Origin: Ziziphus jujuba
Taxonomy: Eukaryota > Streptophyta > Magnoliopsida > Rosales > Rhamnaceae
Assembly: GCF_031755915.1 (NCBI RefSeq)
Contig: NC_083390.1
Coordinates: 20,073,501-20,137,500 of the forward strand
Reading direction: 5' to 3'
DNA length: 64,000 nucleotides
Part shown: piece after piece, positions 34,850 to 46,893 of the stretch
How positions within the stretch are numbered: position 1 is the stretch's first letter
Layout of the letters: each line of letters begins with the position of its first letter
The notes under the pieces: model-generated
Seen by the model: the letters and a program-made list of their open reading frames with translations, nothing else
Told to the model about the DNA's origin: nothing
Database searches by the model: none
Made by a program: the position numbers and the translations under genes

Positions 34850-37494
34850 AACTGGTGATATTGCTCACCAGTCATTTTTACACTGTCTTCATATTATTTT
34901 ATTTTCTTTACTATTTCTTCATCTCCGTAATTTCTTGTTTTATTTTATTTTATCTTCTTTTCTCTTTCTGCACCCCCCTTTCGATTCTCTCTCTCTTTTC
35001 TCTCTCTCTTTTCAAATAAATCAGAAAAATAAATGGCTTGTTGGTTGAGTGGAAAGGTTTAATTGCAATTGCCGACCTTTTAATCGATATAGTTAGTGGG
35101 ATGATTCATCAGATATTTTCAAACTTGTCATGTTACCAAAAATTGAAATAATATTTCAAACTTCTTGATGGTTTATACTTTACACCGACCTTTTTGTGCT
35201 AATTAATAAGTTTAACAAATTGCGATTTTTTTATAAGTTAATTCTATTCTTAATGAAAACTGGAACTTTGATTTTTTTTTATTTTTTCTTTTAAAAGCTA
35301 TGCATGCAGCATTGATTTTCATTTTTCTTTTCAATTCAAAACATAATAATGAAGAAATTATATTTTCATATTTCTTAGCTATACTATTAATTACCAACAA
35401 AATTTTGTTTCTGGTAACTTGTACTTACTTTTTGGTTTTTTTTAGGTCAAATAGACGGTCACTTCCATGAATTATTTGATGTTTGTCAAAGTAAGTAGTT
35501 AATTAGAAGGTAAATCTTTTCAATTTTGGAACAATAAGGTTTGAAATCAAATTTAGAATATATTATGCAATTATGCGCAATATTTCATGATTAATTAATG
35601 TTAAGAGGGTTAAACTAGTGCAAATGTATCTCATTTTCCTTTTCTTTTTTTCTTTAAAAAAAAAAAAAAACCATCTATAGCATCGTCATAACTTTCTTAA
35701 ATAGTTAGCAGTATTCATGTCTTCTGCATGTCGGAAGGAACTTCCTGTATACTGGTCAAAAAACACATATGACCAGGTCATCTGTTCACTGTTCGAAGAA
35801 CACCAAAAAAATGAAATGAATTAATAAGTTGATAGTATTAAACAGGCCGTATAAATTTGCTTTGTTGTTTCCTTGTATCATGGATCAAGCATATTCCGAG
35901 TTCCATATTTATCACAATATAAGCCAAGGATTACGGAATCAAATGCTCCAATCAACCGCGCAACTTAAGGAAAATACTTTACAATTTCACGTTACAATTT
36001 CCCATCCGTACTTTAAGGAGCTAACATATAATTTGTCTTTTTTGTTTTTTGGCCTGTTAAACATGCATTTAAATATAGCATGTAATTCTTATATATACAC
36101 ACTTCTGATCTAATTAAATACATGGTAAGGACATTTGGTAAGAACAGTATTTAAATAATATTTTGAATTTTTTATATAAAATTTAAATCGGAATTAAATT
36201 TGCATTAAATCCATAATATTTGTTATAAAAGATTAATTTCATATTTTTTTTTATAATTTATTTTTTTATGTGGCAATCAATATGAATCATATGACAACCA
36301 AATAAGATTTGTTTACCGTAAATTTCTTACTGTGTTCTTAAACACTATATCAAAATTTTGTATATACATCTCACTAATTCCACGGGACCAAATATAAAAT
36401 TTATTATTCAGCCCCATTGAATTCTTCACATGGTTTACTCATGACATAGCATATAACTTGATACCAGATTATGTGTTCGTTTTACAAGAGTTCTATCGTA
36501 CCTTCTGATATTAATTGGTCCATATATATTTGATTATAAGTCAGCTGTCGTCTTTAATAGTATCCATATTTTATAAGTCTTCAGCAATATTAACATGATA
36601 AATTCTTAGTATAATATATTATCAAATTGATTTAAAAAAAAAAAAAAAAGACTATAGAGTCTACAAACATCTGGTGTGCATTCAGTCAAAATGCAACGGA
36701 TACAGTGTGGCAAATAAATATTGTTGAAGTAATTGACTTTCTTTTTTCCCTTTTTAATCTTTAGACTCTATTACCCTTTTTTTTTTTTTTTTTTAATCAT
36801 GACTCTGTTATTAAGTTAATCCTAAACGTTAGTTGGAGTAATGGACTTAAATATATCATCATATCATTTACAATTAGAATGTCGCTAATATATCATACAC
36901 TTCGTTATATATTTTCTTTAACTTTACGTAAAGGTTTATGAGCATCATCATACACATATAGAATTAAAATCCTAAATTTAAAAAAGAATATGAAAATATT
37001 TAATGTTAGCCAAAGGACTCCTTAAGTGAGCAGCGAGCTACCGAAATAGCATACTGACTCTCTGTGTGTCTTTTTGAGTAAACTAGCTAGCTAGAGCTTG
37101 GTCATGTCTTTGTTGTCTTATGTAAAGGAAACAAGGAATGGACTAAAAAGCTGACTAATTAATTAAAGTTCAAATAATACGAAGTAAAATAAATAAATAA
37201 GGAAATAATACTAAATTATTATAAGCAACTAAGAAACATGTGAACGTTAAACCCAAGTTATACATACTAATTAATCTATATATATATATATATAAATGGT
37301 CCAAATTGGATCTATAACATATTAAAAGATATGTGTTTTATATATATGTTGTTGTATATGAATTTTAGGGCTAAACATCAATACAATAGCATTCAATTAA
37401 GAAAGAAATAGAGATACTAAACGTGGAAACTCACCTGGAATGATTGAATTATACCTCTATTATGATAGTATGTCATTTTGGACATAAAAACATC
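34850..37494. other. Spacer inside the MIR858 cluster
   Basis: No supported gene. AT-rich DNA with a CT-rich stretch at about 34975-35012, poly-A near 35655-35670 and 36633-36648, and (TA)n at about 37278-37294. Weak ORFs of under 100 codons show no domain. Confidence 0.5.
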
Positions 37495-37590
37495 TGAAAG
37501 TTCTAGGGTGTCAAATCCCATGCAAAACCTTTCAAGTAATCCGTCCCTCGCTTAAAACCTCAAATTCATTGTCAGATCGACCTCAAATAT
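37495..37590 (+). pseudogene. Degraded MIR858-like copy (plus strand, second)
   Basis: Recognisable blocks are GTGTCAAATCCCATGC, TTTCAAGTAATCCGTC and, at 37564-37584, a miR858-like 21-mer with about five differences from the canonical sequence (core GATCGACCTC). No complementary distant arm was found. It is more decayed than the copy at 31205-31295 and probably does not give a functional miR858. Confidence 0.5.
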
Positions 37591-38980
37591 TATATGTTTA
37601 CATATACATACATAAAATATAATGATCTACTATGAATATATGTATGTATATACATAGTGATGTCAAGCATAATCAACATTGTGGCCAGCACATATATCTC
37701 TAAAGTTGAGGCTCTTACTTAGGATTTTGGATTAATTTAAAAGTTCAAAAACAATCTATAAGCATTAATAGGCACTTAAAGAGCTAACAAAGGCGTCTAT
37801 AAGCGCTTGTAATCCGTTTCAAAATTTTCTTTAAGTTTAGGATCCTGAATTAAATAAAAATTTTAATTTATACAAAGAAAAATAAATAAATAAATAAAAC
37901 AGTGAAAGATATAAGGAAAGACTCTAGTTGATCTTATTGTCTAACAACAAAAATAAAAATCTTAATAAGCTAATGAGTTAACCTTTTGCTACTTCATCTA
38001 TACAGGTAACCTTATATGGCAATCACATTTATCATCGACCAGAAAGTTCTACTCCTACCTGGTCAAACCACATTTCCTGCTCTTTGTTTCTTCTTGAACT
38101 TGTATTGAAGAAAAGGTACAATGACCGGGTGGTTCTATATATATGACCTTTCTATGCAGGTAATCATTTCTCTTACCGGTATGGATGACAAATTTGAGGC
38201 GTAGAGGGAAAAGATATAATAGGTTTTAGATTACGAAAGCAATGGCCTTACTTATATCAAATAGCTGTCACATTTCGTTTTTTTTTTTTTACTTTTTTTT
38301 TTTTTTTTTCCTTGCAAAGGTACAAATTATGTATAAGCCAATTAATAAACTTGCATCGTTGTTGGTATATATACCGGCTAGGAGGGCAGAAAAGTTAACC
38401 TCCCCTGGGTCAAGTTTGGGAATGAACCTGAACCACAAGTTTGGAATCATTGGCGTTTTTGTCGCTAATAAATGGTAAAAGTGCCTTGGGGGTTGAAATC
38501 CAGTACAGTTTCTATTTCACAGAAACCTATGTACCAACTAAAGTTTTTCTTTTTTTTTCTTTTTCCTTAGAAATTCAGCTTCAGTATATTACCTGAAAGT
38601 CACATGCAAAAATCTGTATAAACTAACGTCATCTACATTTTATAAGTTTCAGCACCTAACAAATTAAACACAGAAAATATAAACATATATATATATATAT
38701 ATATATAAATATATATCTAATTACCTATAGCATACACATGTTTACATACGTGCATATGCGACTGATAATCCCTTAAATTACATATTGCATGGACTACTTA
38801 TCAATTTATAGAAAACAATTTGTTTCTGCATAGTTATGTGAAGGAAATTAAAAACAAATCTAGCCATTTAATTAGATTTTTTGTTTTTATAAATTACCAT
38901 TAATTTCAAAAAATTTAAACTTTTAAAAAATAAATTTAATATGCATATCAAGCTACATCATCAGTCTTAGATTGAGCACG
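37591..38980. other. Short spacer inside the MIR858 cluster
   Basis: AT-rich, with poly-T at about 38278-38310 and (TA)n near 38684-38707. A 78-codon ORF at 38242 runs through the poly-T and is not considered a gene. Confidence 0.5.
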
Positions 38981-39154
38981 GATTCAAGGTCGAACAGACA
39001 ACGAAACCAAGGTTCATAAGCGGAAAGACTGCTCACTTGACAAGCATGGCATGGAATCCACTCACCCAAACAAAAAATATGGACTCCAAATCTCCAATAT
39101 CTGAATACATATATATAGTTGCATCTGGATTTGAAACTGTCACCTCGCCTGATC
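38981..39154 (-). ncRNA. MIR858: miR858 precursor, copy with the canonical CTT-ending mature sequence
   Basis: On the minus strand 39006-38986 is a 21-mer containing CGTTGTCTGTTCGACCTT, an exact match to Arabidopsis miR858a as I remember it; one base downstream the miR858b form is also present. The 5' arm is at 39154-39127. Reading outward to inward, TCAGG pairs with CCTTGA (one bulge), CGA with TCG and GACA with TGTC, and AAATCC pairs with GGTTT at the miRNA 5' end. The hairpin is about 174 nt with a loop of about 120 nt. The loop contains the GCTTGTCAAGTGAGCAGTC block shared with the other copy. Probable function: silencing of R2R3-MYB flavonoid regulators. Pairing was done by eye. Confidence 0.88.
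39027..39060 (-). other. Conserved loop block of MIR858 (second good copy)
   Basis: On the minus strand TGGATTCCATGCCATGC, then the 19-base block also found at 34413-34395. TCAAG-T-GAGCAG pairs with CTGTTCGACCTTGA of the miRNA, and GGAT with ATCC further out, giving an alternative short hairpin. Confidence 0.6.
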
Positions 39155-39225
39155 ACAACCCATCAAAAGGAAAAATACATAAAAAGAACAACAGGAAAAA
39201 CAAAAAGTCAGAAACAATTTCTGAA

Positions 39226-39360
39226 TCAAGCAAAACACAAAGCAGGGTTGTATAAGAAATACAGAACTTGAAAAAGAACAAAAGAATGATGAAGAAGAAC
39301 AAGAAAAAGAAGGTGAAGATGAAGATAAGAAGGTACCTTCCAGTTCCCTTTTGGGGGCAT
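39226..39360 (-). other. 44-codon ORF in the 5' part of the MIR858 primary transcript
   Basis: ATG at 39360, stop at 39226, giving a 44-residue product beginning MPPKGNWKVPSYLHLH, then rich in Leu, Phe and His. It lies between the predicted transcription start (about 39390) and the precursor. A longer 79-codon ORF in another frame starts 19 bases earlier (39379). Arabidopsis pri-miR858a is reported to encode a 44-residue regulatory peptide (miPEP858a). The equal length may be chance, and the other good copy here has no equivalent ORF. Confidence 0.3.
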
Positions 39361-39416
39361 AGATAAACGAGCTCAACATACTCCTGAACTATGTCCTTTC
39401 AAAGGGTCCAACCTGA

Positions 39417-39424
39417 TTTTATAG
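39417..39424 (-). promoter_or_regulatory. TATA box of the second good MIR858 copy
   Basis: CTATAAAA on the minus strand, about 260 bases upstream of the 5' arm of the precursor and 64 bases downstream of the G-box. Confidence 0.5.
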
Positions 39425-39487
39425 AAAAATAAAAAAAATAAAACAAAAATAAGATAGTCAAGAAGCGTGTGTATCTGCTACATATGA

Positions 39488-39505
39488 CACGTGAGGAAGT
39501 TTGAC
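39488..39505 (-). promoter_or_regulatory. G-box and TTGAC block of the second good MIR858 copy
   Basis: CACGTGAGGAAGTTTGACTC on the + strand; the first 18 bases match 34831-34848 except at one position. Both promoters also carry a GAAGCGTGT motif between this block and the TATA box. Confidence 0.6.
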
Positions 39506-41145
39506 TCATAGATATCGATGAGTATTAGAGAGAAAAGTGATGCATGTGCTTCCCCTGTTTAACAACAACCTTCCTTCTTTTTCTTATTTTTATTTATTTA
39601 TTTATTTTAAACTCTATGCTAGTGACTGAGAGAGTACCAAAGCCAAAGGGAGGTATCTGTGATTGCGAAAGCATCAGTCAAGAGAGTAAGTAGATGTGGA
39701 AATTTTGAGTAAATTTTGAGTGGAAGAGCGAGTGAATGTTAACGTGGAAATTTTGAGAGAGATAGCAACAATCAAGTGGTTAGCTGTGCTCGTGTAAATC
39801 TGAAATGTTGATGGAATGCCAGACTTTGATGTATTTGCTTTGTGCCCAATTGCACATGATCCCACTTCCATCTACTCACTTCCCATTAAAATCTTTCTGT
39901 TTTTTTTTTTTTTTTTTTTTTCTTTTTTTTTTTCTTTTTTTTCTTTTTTTTTCTTTTTTTTTCTTTTTTTTTTTTCTTTTTCAAAAAATATATAACTCAA
40001 TCACATCACAGTGTATATTCACAGTCCCTTTCATAAGTACTCTATCTAGTGACTGTGTATTTACGTATACAGATATAGATATCGCTATATACATATCTAT
40101 AGATATAGATATTTAAATTTGTAGATACATGAAAATTTGAGAACCATCCTTTAATTCACTAGGTTGCAAGACCGGCCTGATCTTGATATTTTAAAGGAAT
40201 ATTTGTCATGTGAAATAGTTTAAAAGTAAAAGCTATGCTAGCTCAATGGTGGGTGATCAATGAATAAGACGTGTATACAATGTAATTAATATATAAATAA
40301 TTATGTGTTTGAATTTTTGGTTTTTTATATTACTTTTTTTATGTTTATTCATAAATATATTTAATACGATAGTTTTGAATCCTAGCTTTTGGAAAAAAAA
40401 TATATATATATATATTATTTTTTGCGTAATTACATTAAGCAAAATAATATTGTTAAGGAATTTCTAGAATTTAAAGTATCAATTTTTGGCGCTTCAATTC
40501 ATTATAGAATTTAATATTAATTTTCTGTTTCCTTTTTGAATCAATTAATTATTTACTTTTTTCTAATTTACCAAATCCTCCCTATAAAAAATCTTCTTGT
40601 TTCGTTTTCAATATATTAGAGAGTGCTTGAGTGTGTGACTTTTTATTTCTTATAGTATTGGCTTAACTTTGTGACTAATATTACATAAGAAACACATCAA
40701 TACCCGATCACAATCGGTCTTATATATCCCTATCAATTTCATTCATGAAAGCTGCTTTGCATCTGCTTCATCGATCGGTTGGCCAAATCTTCAAGCAACT
40801 TGGAAAATATTAGATCGGCATTGATCATCAAGGATTCTGCTTTAATCCAGCCCACATCTAGCAAATAAATTACTATAATTAACTAATAGCGACATCTAAA
40901 AAACCAGATATATGTCACATATCTATATTTATATATATATTTCCAAGTATATAACTAAGCTTTAATTTGACCTATGCAATGATGATATTCAAACTTCTGC
41001 ATTTGATCATAATCCAAATCCCTTACCAACTTATCTACTTATCTACTTATCTATTAACATTAGTATTTTGAATAAGCATATATTAATGGTTAAGCTAATC
41101 AATGTCCAGAGAAAAAGAAATATAATATATATATATATACACATA

Positions 41146-41180
<35 letters not shown>

Positions 41181-42828
41181 AATGAGTTAAACTATTCCAA
41201 TTAGTGCTTAGATGAATATAGGTTTGTCATATAAAAATTTCTATAAAAGGTATGTAAAAAATTTAGATTACTTTTTTTTTTATTTGATTAACGTTTTAAA
41301 ATAGAAATTTGAACCTTAATAACTAACATCAGAGCTAGCTCCAGCCAAAATTATTAAATCTTATATATACATTTATTTTTTTATTTTTTTATTTTAACAA
41401 ACCATAATGAGATCAATCTCGATCATAGAAATGAACCGTCCCATGTGATTGTCAACGTCTAGGATAATATTTCGCTTCCCTTGAACGATTTTTCACTTCT
41501 GAATCATAATTAATTAATTTATTTTTACTTAGTTGTTGGTGGAGAATGCAAGAAGTCAAAATTATTCTAGTTTTAACAGCTAATTTTTTATGAGTTGACG
41601 AAACAATTTTTTTACCAAATGGGTTAAAATAAGAAAGGAAACAGTACTTGTGTACTCTCTAGTCCCTTCCTCACCGTGCCTTTATTTATTATTATTATTT
41701 AATCTAAACATATAATAATTTTCTTTGAAAGCAATCTAAACATATAATAAAAAATAACAAAATAAAAGTTTTTATAGCAGGTACACTCTAAACTAACATG
41801 ATCGAAAATCTTTCTTTCTTTCTTTCTTTTTGTTGAATAACTTGATCTAAAATCTATCATATTAGTCAATCACTCTTTCCATTTTTCTTTTTTCCATATG
41901 CATGGTACATTCAATATTTTATACTTGTTTTCTCAACAACTATAATATGTCATCCTTGCCAAGTAGATGATGATAATAATAATAATAATAATAATAATAT
42001 CGATGCAGTTGGTTTTATAAGGAACGTGTAACAAGTAAAAACTTAATCCTAACTTTTTTTAAATAATAATTTTAAATTTGAATTTCTCATATCCAATATG
42101 AAAGCAACCGCCTGCAGTCTGCTTATGATGAAAGGGCCAAAAAGAAAAATTAGGGTTCTGTAGTTTATTATTATTATTATTATTATTATATTATCATTAT
42201 TATTATTATTATCATCATTATTTTAACTTTTAAAGTGGAGCCCAAGACTTAAATTAAGTTGGTCCAAAACTTTTGCACGTTGAAGCCGAGGAACTTAGAA
42301 TTTTAAATGGTCATGATCGATGGTAGGTCGTACTGAGGCTTTCGATGTTGGCTCGTTCATAGTCGATACACTGTGCACCAAACCCCCTCTGAAGCCCCCC
42401 ACCAACTACGATATTCATTAACTAACCCACCTTTTTACATGGTGTGTGTGTGTGTGTGTGTGTGTGTGAGTGCTTTTTTTTTTTTTTGCTTGAAAGGGTA
42501 TGTGTTTGTTGGGTCTACATCTCCATCTCCTAATAGCTCAATTTTTTGTTTCTACAAAAAAAAAAAAAAAAAGAAGAGCTCAACTTTTTGTCCCCATCTG
42601 CATGTACATGAAATTGAAAAATAAAAAAAAAATAAAAATCAAAGAAAAGTGTTAAAGAAAAGTGTGTATAACCTATCTATACCTATAGCCTATATAATAT
42701 TAAGAAAGCTTAGAGAAGGGGGGGAAAAACAAAAGTCTTACGTACATAACTATTTTAATACTCATACATGAATTTTATTACCGAAATAAATAAAAAATAA
42801 AAAATAAACTATTATTAACCGATTCTCA

Positions 42829-42862
<34 letters not shown>

Positions 42863-45800
42863 GTGAAGCTCTGTATATATCTATTATATATAAAAATAAA
42901 ATTTATAACCAAGATATCAAAAACCATACACTCGCTATATGATTATTGCCGACTAATTCACAGTTCGGATTTGAATAGGAACAAATTAATTTTATTTTAC
43001 AAAAGAAATCTTTCTTTATTTTTATTTTTTTCTATAATTGACACAATTAAAAAATAATTAAAGAATTTGTTGGTTGGTTTGACAAGTTTATTTTCCTGAA
43101 AGGGAAAATGTTAACATCACAATCGCGGTACGATACAAAGTTGTATGAGCTGTATTGCCACCAAAGTAATTAATTATTAATATTTTTTTTTTTCAAACAC
43201 AACTGTAATGAATAACACACCATCAAGTCACTTACTGTTTTGCTATAACTACGTTTAAATTTTATATTTTTAGAAAATTATTATTAATTTTTTATATTTT
43301 CATATTTATTAAAATAGATCTATTTGTCAATTTTATCAATTAATTTTTATAGTTAAAAATTATAAAAAATTAAAAACTAATATTTTATAATTAAATAATA
43401 TTAAAAATATAATTATAATATTTAAATATTAAAAATATGCACATAGGCTCTAAATAATAATTTTCAAAAAATATAAAATTTAACTGTAATTAACATAAAA
43501 TTGAAAAAATTAAATGAAATATTTATTTTATAAATAAATTCTTATAAAATTCTATAGAGGGAGGCTGTACTAGTTAAACGGAAGCTGCCTGGCTAACATT
43601 ATTGAAGACTCTTGTCCTCATGAAGATTTTGACTTTTTGCTTCTTCTTTTTTTTTATTTTTTTTTTTTTTTTGGGTAAACAAGAAAACCCTTTATATATG
43701 ATTTTGCACCGAAAACCATTAATAAAATAATAATAATAACAATAATAAAGATATATAGCAAACCCATATGATCTATTTTCCTATGTTGGGCTACGTTAAT
43801 AAAGGCACCCAGTATAATATGCGATATCCTAGAAAGGTCTATTTTTATTAAATGTTCTAATCTTTGGGATAGTCAATTTATTAATGATTTCGACCCACAT
43901 CCACTTTCCCTGTTCATTAAAAATAAAAATCAAAACCAGGAACGCTCATCCACTTACTTTTTCCTGCAAACCAAACGCAATCCTAATTTCGTCTCCGATG
44001 AGTTTGGACCATTCGATATGCAAGTGGGGAGCCAGAGTTAGTGGGTTTATAAGTCTTTGTCTTAATAATTAGAAAAATCATTGCGTGAATCTTCACGAGT
44101 TGTTCATTGTATTTTCACAAATTTGTATCTAGTTTACTACGTCTACTTCAATGGATAGGAAAATTAATGTTTTATATGCATACCAAGACTAAAGGATATT
44201 GGAAAAAAATTATTAATTTTCTGGTCAGCAATTGTTGCCTTCGACATCATAAATGTATATCATTTTCTTCTATGCAGAAGAATAATTTAGTGAAATATTA
44301 TCTCTGGTCTCTGTGATTTCTTATTGGTTATAATTATATCATGTATGTGCGTACACCATAATTGACCAAATGAAAGGTCTTAATTTGGCAATTGGCAGAA
44401 ACCTACATCATATTCATATGCATATCCGGGTGTTGAAGCCCTCTAAACATAAAAGATGAATTATGTCAGAGATGCTAAATTTTACCAAATAATGTGCCCG
44501 AACATTAATGGTTAACATAAAATTATATTTTAACTTATAGAAAATTATTTCAATAATATTTTATCATGTACAGATAAATCGTAAATCGAACATTATTAAT
44601 TATTAATACATAATACATGTATGCTATATGATAATTATGTAAATTATGTAGGATAGTTTGCAATTCCAATGGTGGGTAGGTGGGGTAAACTTTTTTCTTT
44701 TATATATATATATATATATATATAATTTTATGCTTTGTAATGATTATGACAAAAATATATATGTATATATATATAATTTTATGTTTTGTAATGATTATGA
44801 CAATAGACATTAGAAATATTATAAGTATTACAGAGAAAGATTATTTCTCAATTTTACCAAAGGGGTTAGTGGATGAAATTTTCCATTTTAAAATAAGGGG
44901 TGGATCGGATGAGACAGAGAAATAACATGTGTCATATTTTAATCAACTAAACTGGTTGCGGTGGATAAGAACCTTGGCTATTCAAGCAAACCACCAAAAC
45001 CAGTGATTGGGCCAGTGGCTCAAGCATTCATCTCCAAATAACACCATAAAGTTCTTACTTTTAAAATTAATAAAACAAAATGCAAACATTTCGATCTGTT
45101 TTATTGTTTTTTTTTTTTCCTTTCATTTTTATGTCAATTTACATGATTTAGATAATGAATTAAATAAATAAAAAATTGGCATAATTGCATTACAAGGAAA
45201 ATAGTTTAAAGACCATCGGAAATAAAAGTTGATTGATAGACTGGCCTCAACTGGTTCAGCCCAATGCGATCGTACACACAATTTTTGGAGCCCAGGCCCA
45301 GCAGTGAGATGCATTCTTATACTCGGTTAGCAAGCGTGATGATTTTTTTTTTTTTTTTTCTGTTTAAACTGTGAGTAATTTGTTTAACTCAAATATTTTT
45401 TTTTATTACACTTAACTCAAATGTTTATTGGGGTTGGTTAGAATTTATAAGGCTCATTAAGTAAGTACAAAGTACAAAGTTAAGGAAGAGTAAAATAATA
45501 ATAATAAATACCAAATTTTAAATTGTATTGGTTTTTTATTTTTTATGTAAGTTATATAATAAAATAAAATAGTTAACAAACTTTAACTAATATTTATAAA
45601 CATTTGAAATAAGTAAGCAAATTACATACACTTAAATAAAAAAAACAAAACCAATGCATTACCTTTTTTCTTTTTTTTGTTTTTGTTCATTTTATTTTTG
45701 TTTTGATGTAAAGATCGTGGTAGATACCAGATTGTGCCGTTATTTCATATAAATAATATGTATTGTTTCGGTTGAAATGTATTCTGAATATGGGCCTCAT

Positions 45801-45939
45801 TTCGTTTTCGATCCAACTAATTTAGACCTTCTTTTATTATTTTTGATTTTTTAATACATTGGGCTGCTCCAGGACACTAACTATAAAACTATCTTACAAT
45901 CCAATTATCTGTAGCCATTGTTTTCTTGGACCACAGTAT

Positions 45940-45984
<45 letters not shown>

Positions 45985-46893
45985 TTATTACTGTATTAAT
46001 AGATTTGATTCGGAGATAAAATTATTGAAAATGTATTTATAGATTTGAATTTATATATACTTACAACAAATCCGGTAAGTGAAATAAGGATTCGAGATTT
46101 TATTTATTTATTTATTATTATTATTTTATTTATTTATTTATTATTATTATTTTTTTTTTTGTGGTAATAGACTGGATACGAGATTTGTATTGTATATGGG
46201 ATCCATATATAAGTTTGAATTTAGATATACAGATTCTTTTTATTTTTCCCTTTAGGATAGAATAGGTATTTTATTTTTTAATGTATGTAAAATATGGCGG
46301 GAATATATAACAAATATTGTACTGTCGTTAGAATTTAGAATTGCTCTTCAATAAATTTGAAGTATTTAATATTTGAACAATTAAGAATTAAAAAGTCAAC
46401 ATAATCGAGAGAACTTTTCCTTATTACAATCAGATTAAGAGAACTTTCAGGAAAAAAAAAAAAAAAACACTATTGCAGGAGAGTAATTAATCGGTAGCTA
46501 ATTAAATATTGATTATACAAGGTGAACCATGATATATGACTTCATCATTTATTGTATTTGTTGGATACCATTATAAAAAGTCGTTTTTCCTAATTTGCTA
46601 GCTAAATAATAAACAAAAAAATCAGATGAAAATTTTGATAGTATTTTTCTATCTTTGTTTTTTTTTAATATATATCTAAACACTTAAAAATTACAGGCTG
46701 CTCTAGTTGAGCTCTGCACAAATTAAAATGAAAAAAAAAAAAAAATGTTGCCCAAAAACTAAACAAGGAATTGAGGAAGAACTAACTTTGACCAACTGAG
46801 TCATATTCTTCTGAGGTTGGTAACAAATATGTTTAAGAAAAAAAAAAAAAAAAGAATATTGAAAGAAAATAAAACAAGTAATACTTCTATGGT
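39506..46893. other. Long AT-rich intergenic region
   Basis: About 7.4 kb with no supported gene. Contents: a T-rich tract with C interruptions (39899-39980), (GA)n at about 41150-41178, TTA/TAA trinucleotide runs near 41969-41999 and 42171-42212, a (GT)n at about 42442-42467, a 32-base poly-A ending near 42860, a tandem duplication at 44715-44803, (TA)n at about 45944-45981, and poly-T near 45345-45359. ORFs here are under 105 codons and low-complexity. Confidence 0.5.
44715..44803. repeat. About 50-bp tandem duplication
   Basis: TATAATTTTATGCTTTGTAA followed by TGATTATGACAA (to 44752) is repeated with one substitution at about 44770-44803, separated by (TA)n. Confidence 0.8.

Noticed and set aside
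38953..39255. ORFs of 67 and 72 codons overlapping a MIR858 copy
   Set aside because: The sequence conservation follows the miRNA and loop blocks rather than any reading frame. Corresponding frames in the sister copy contain stops.
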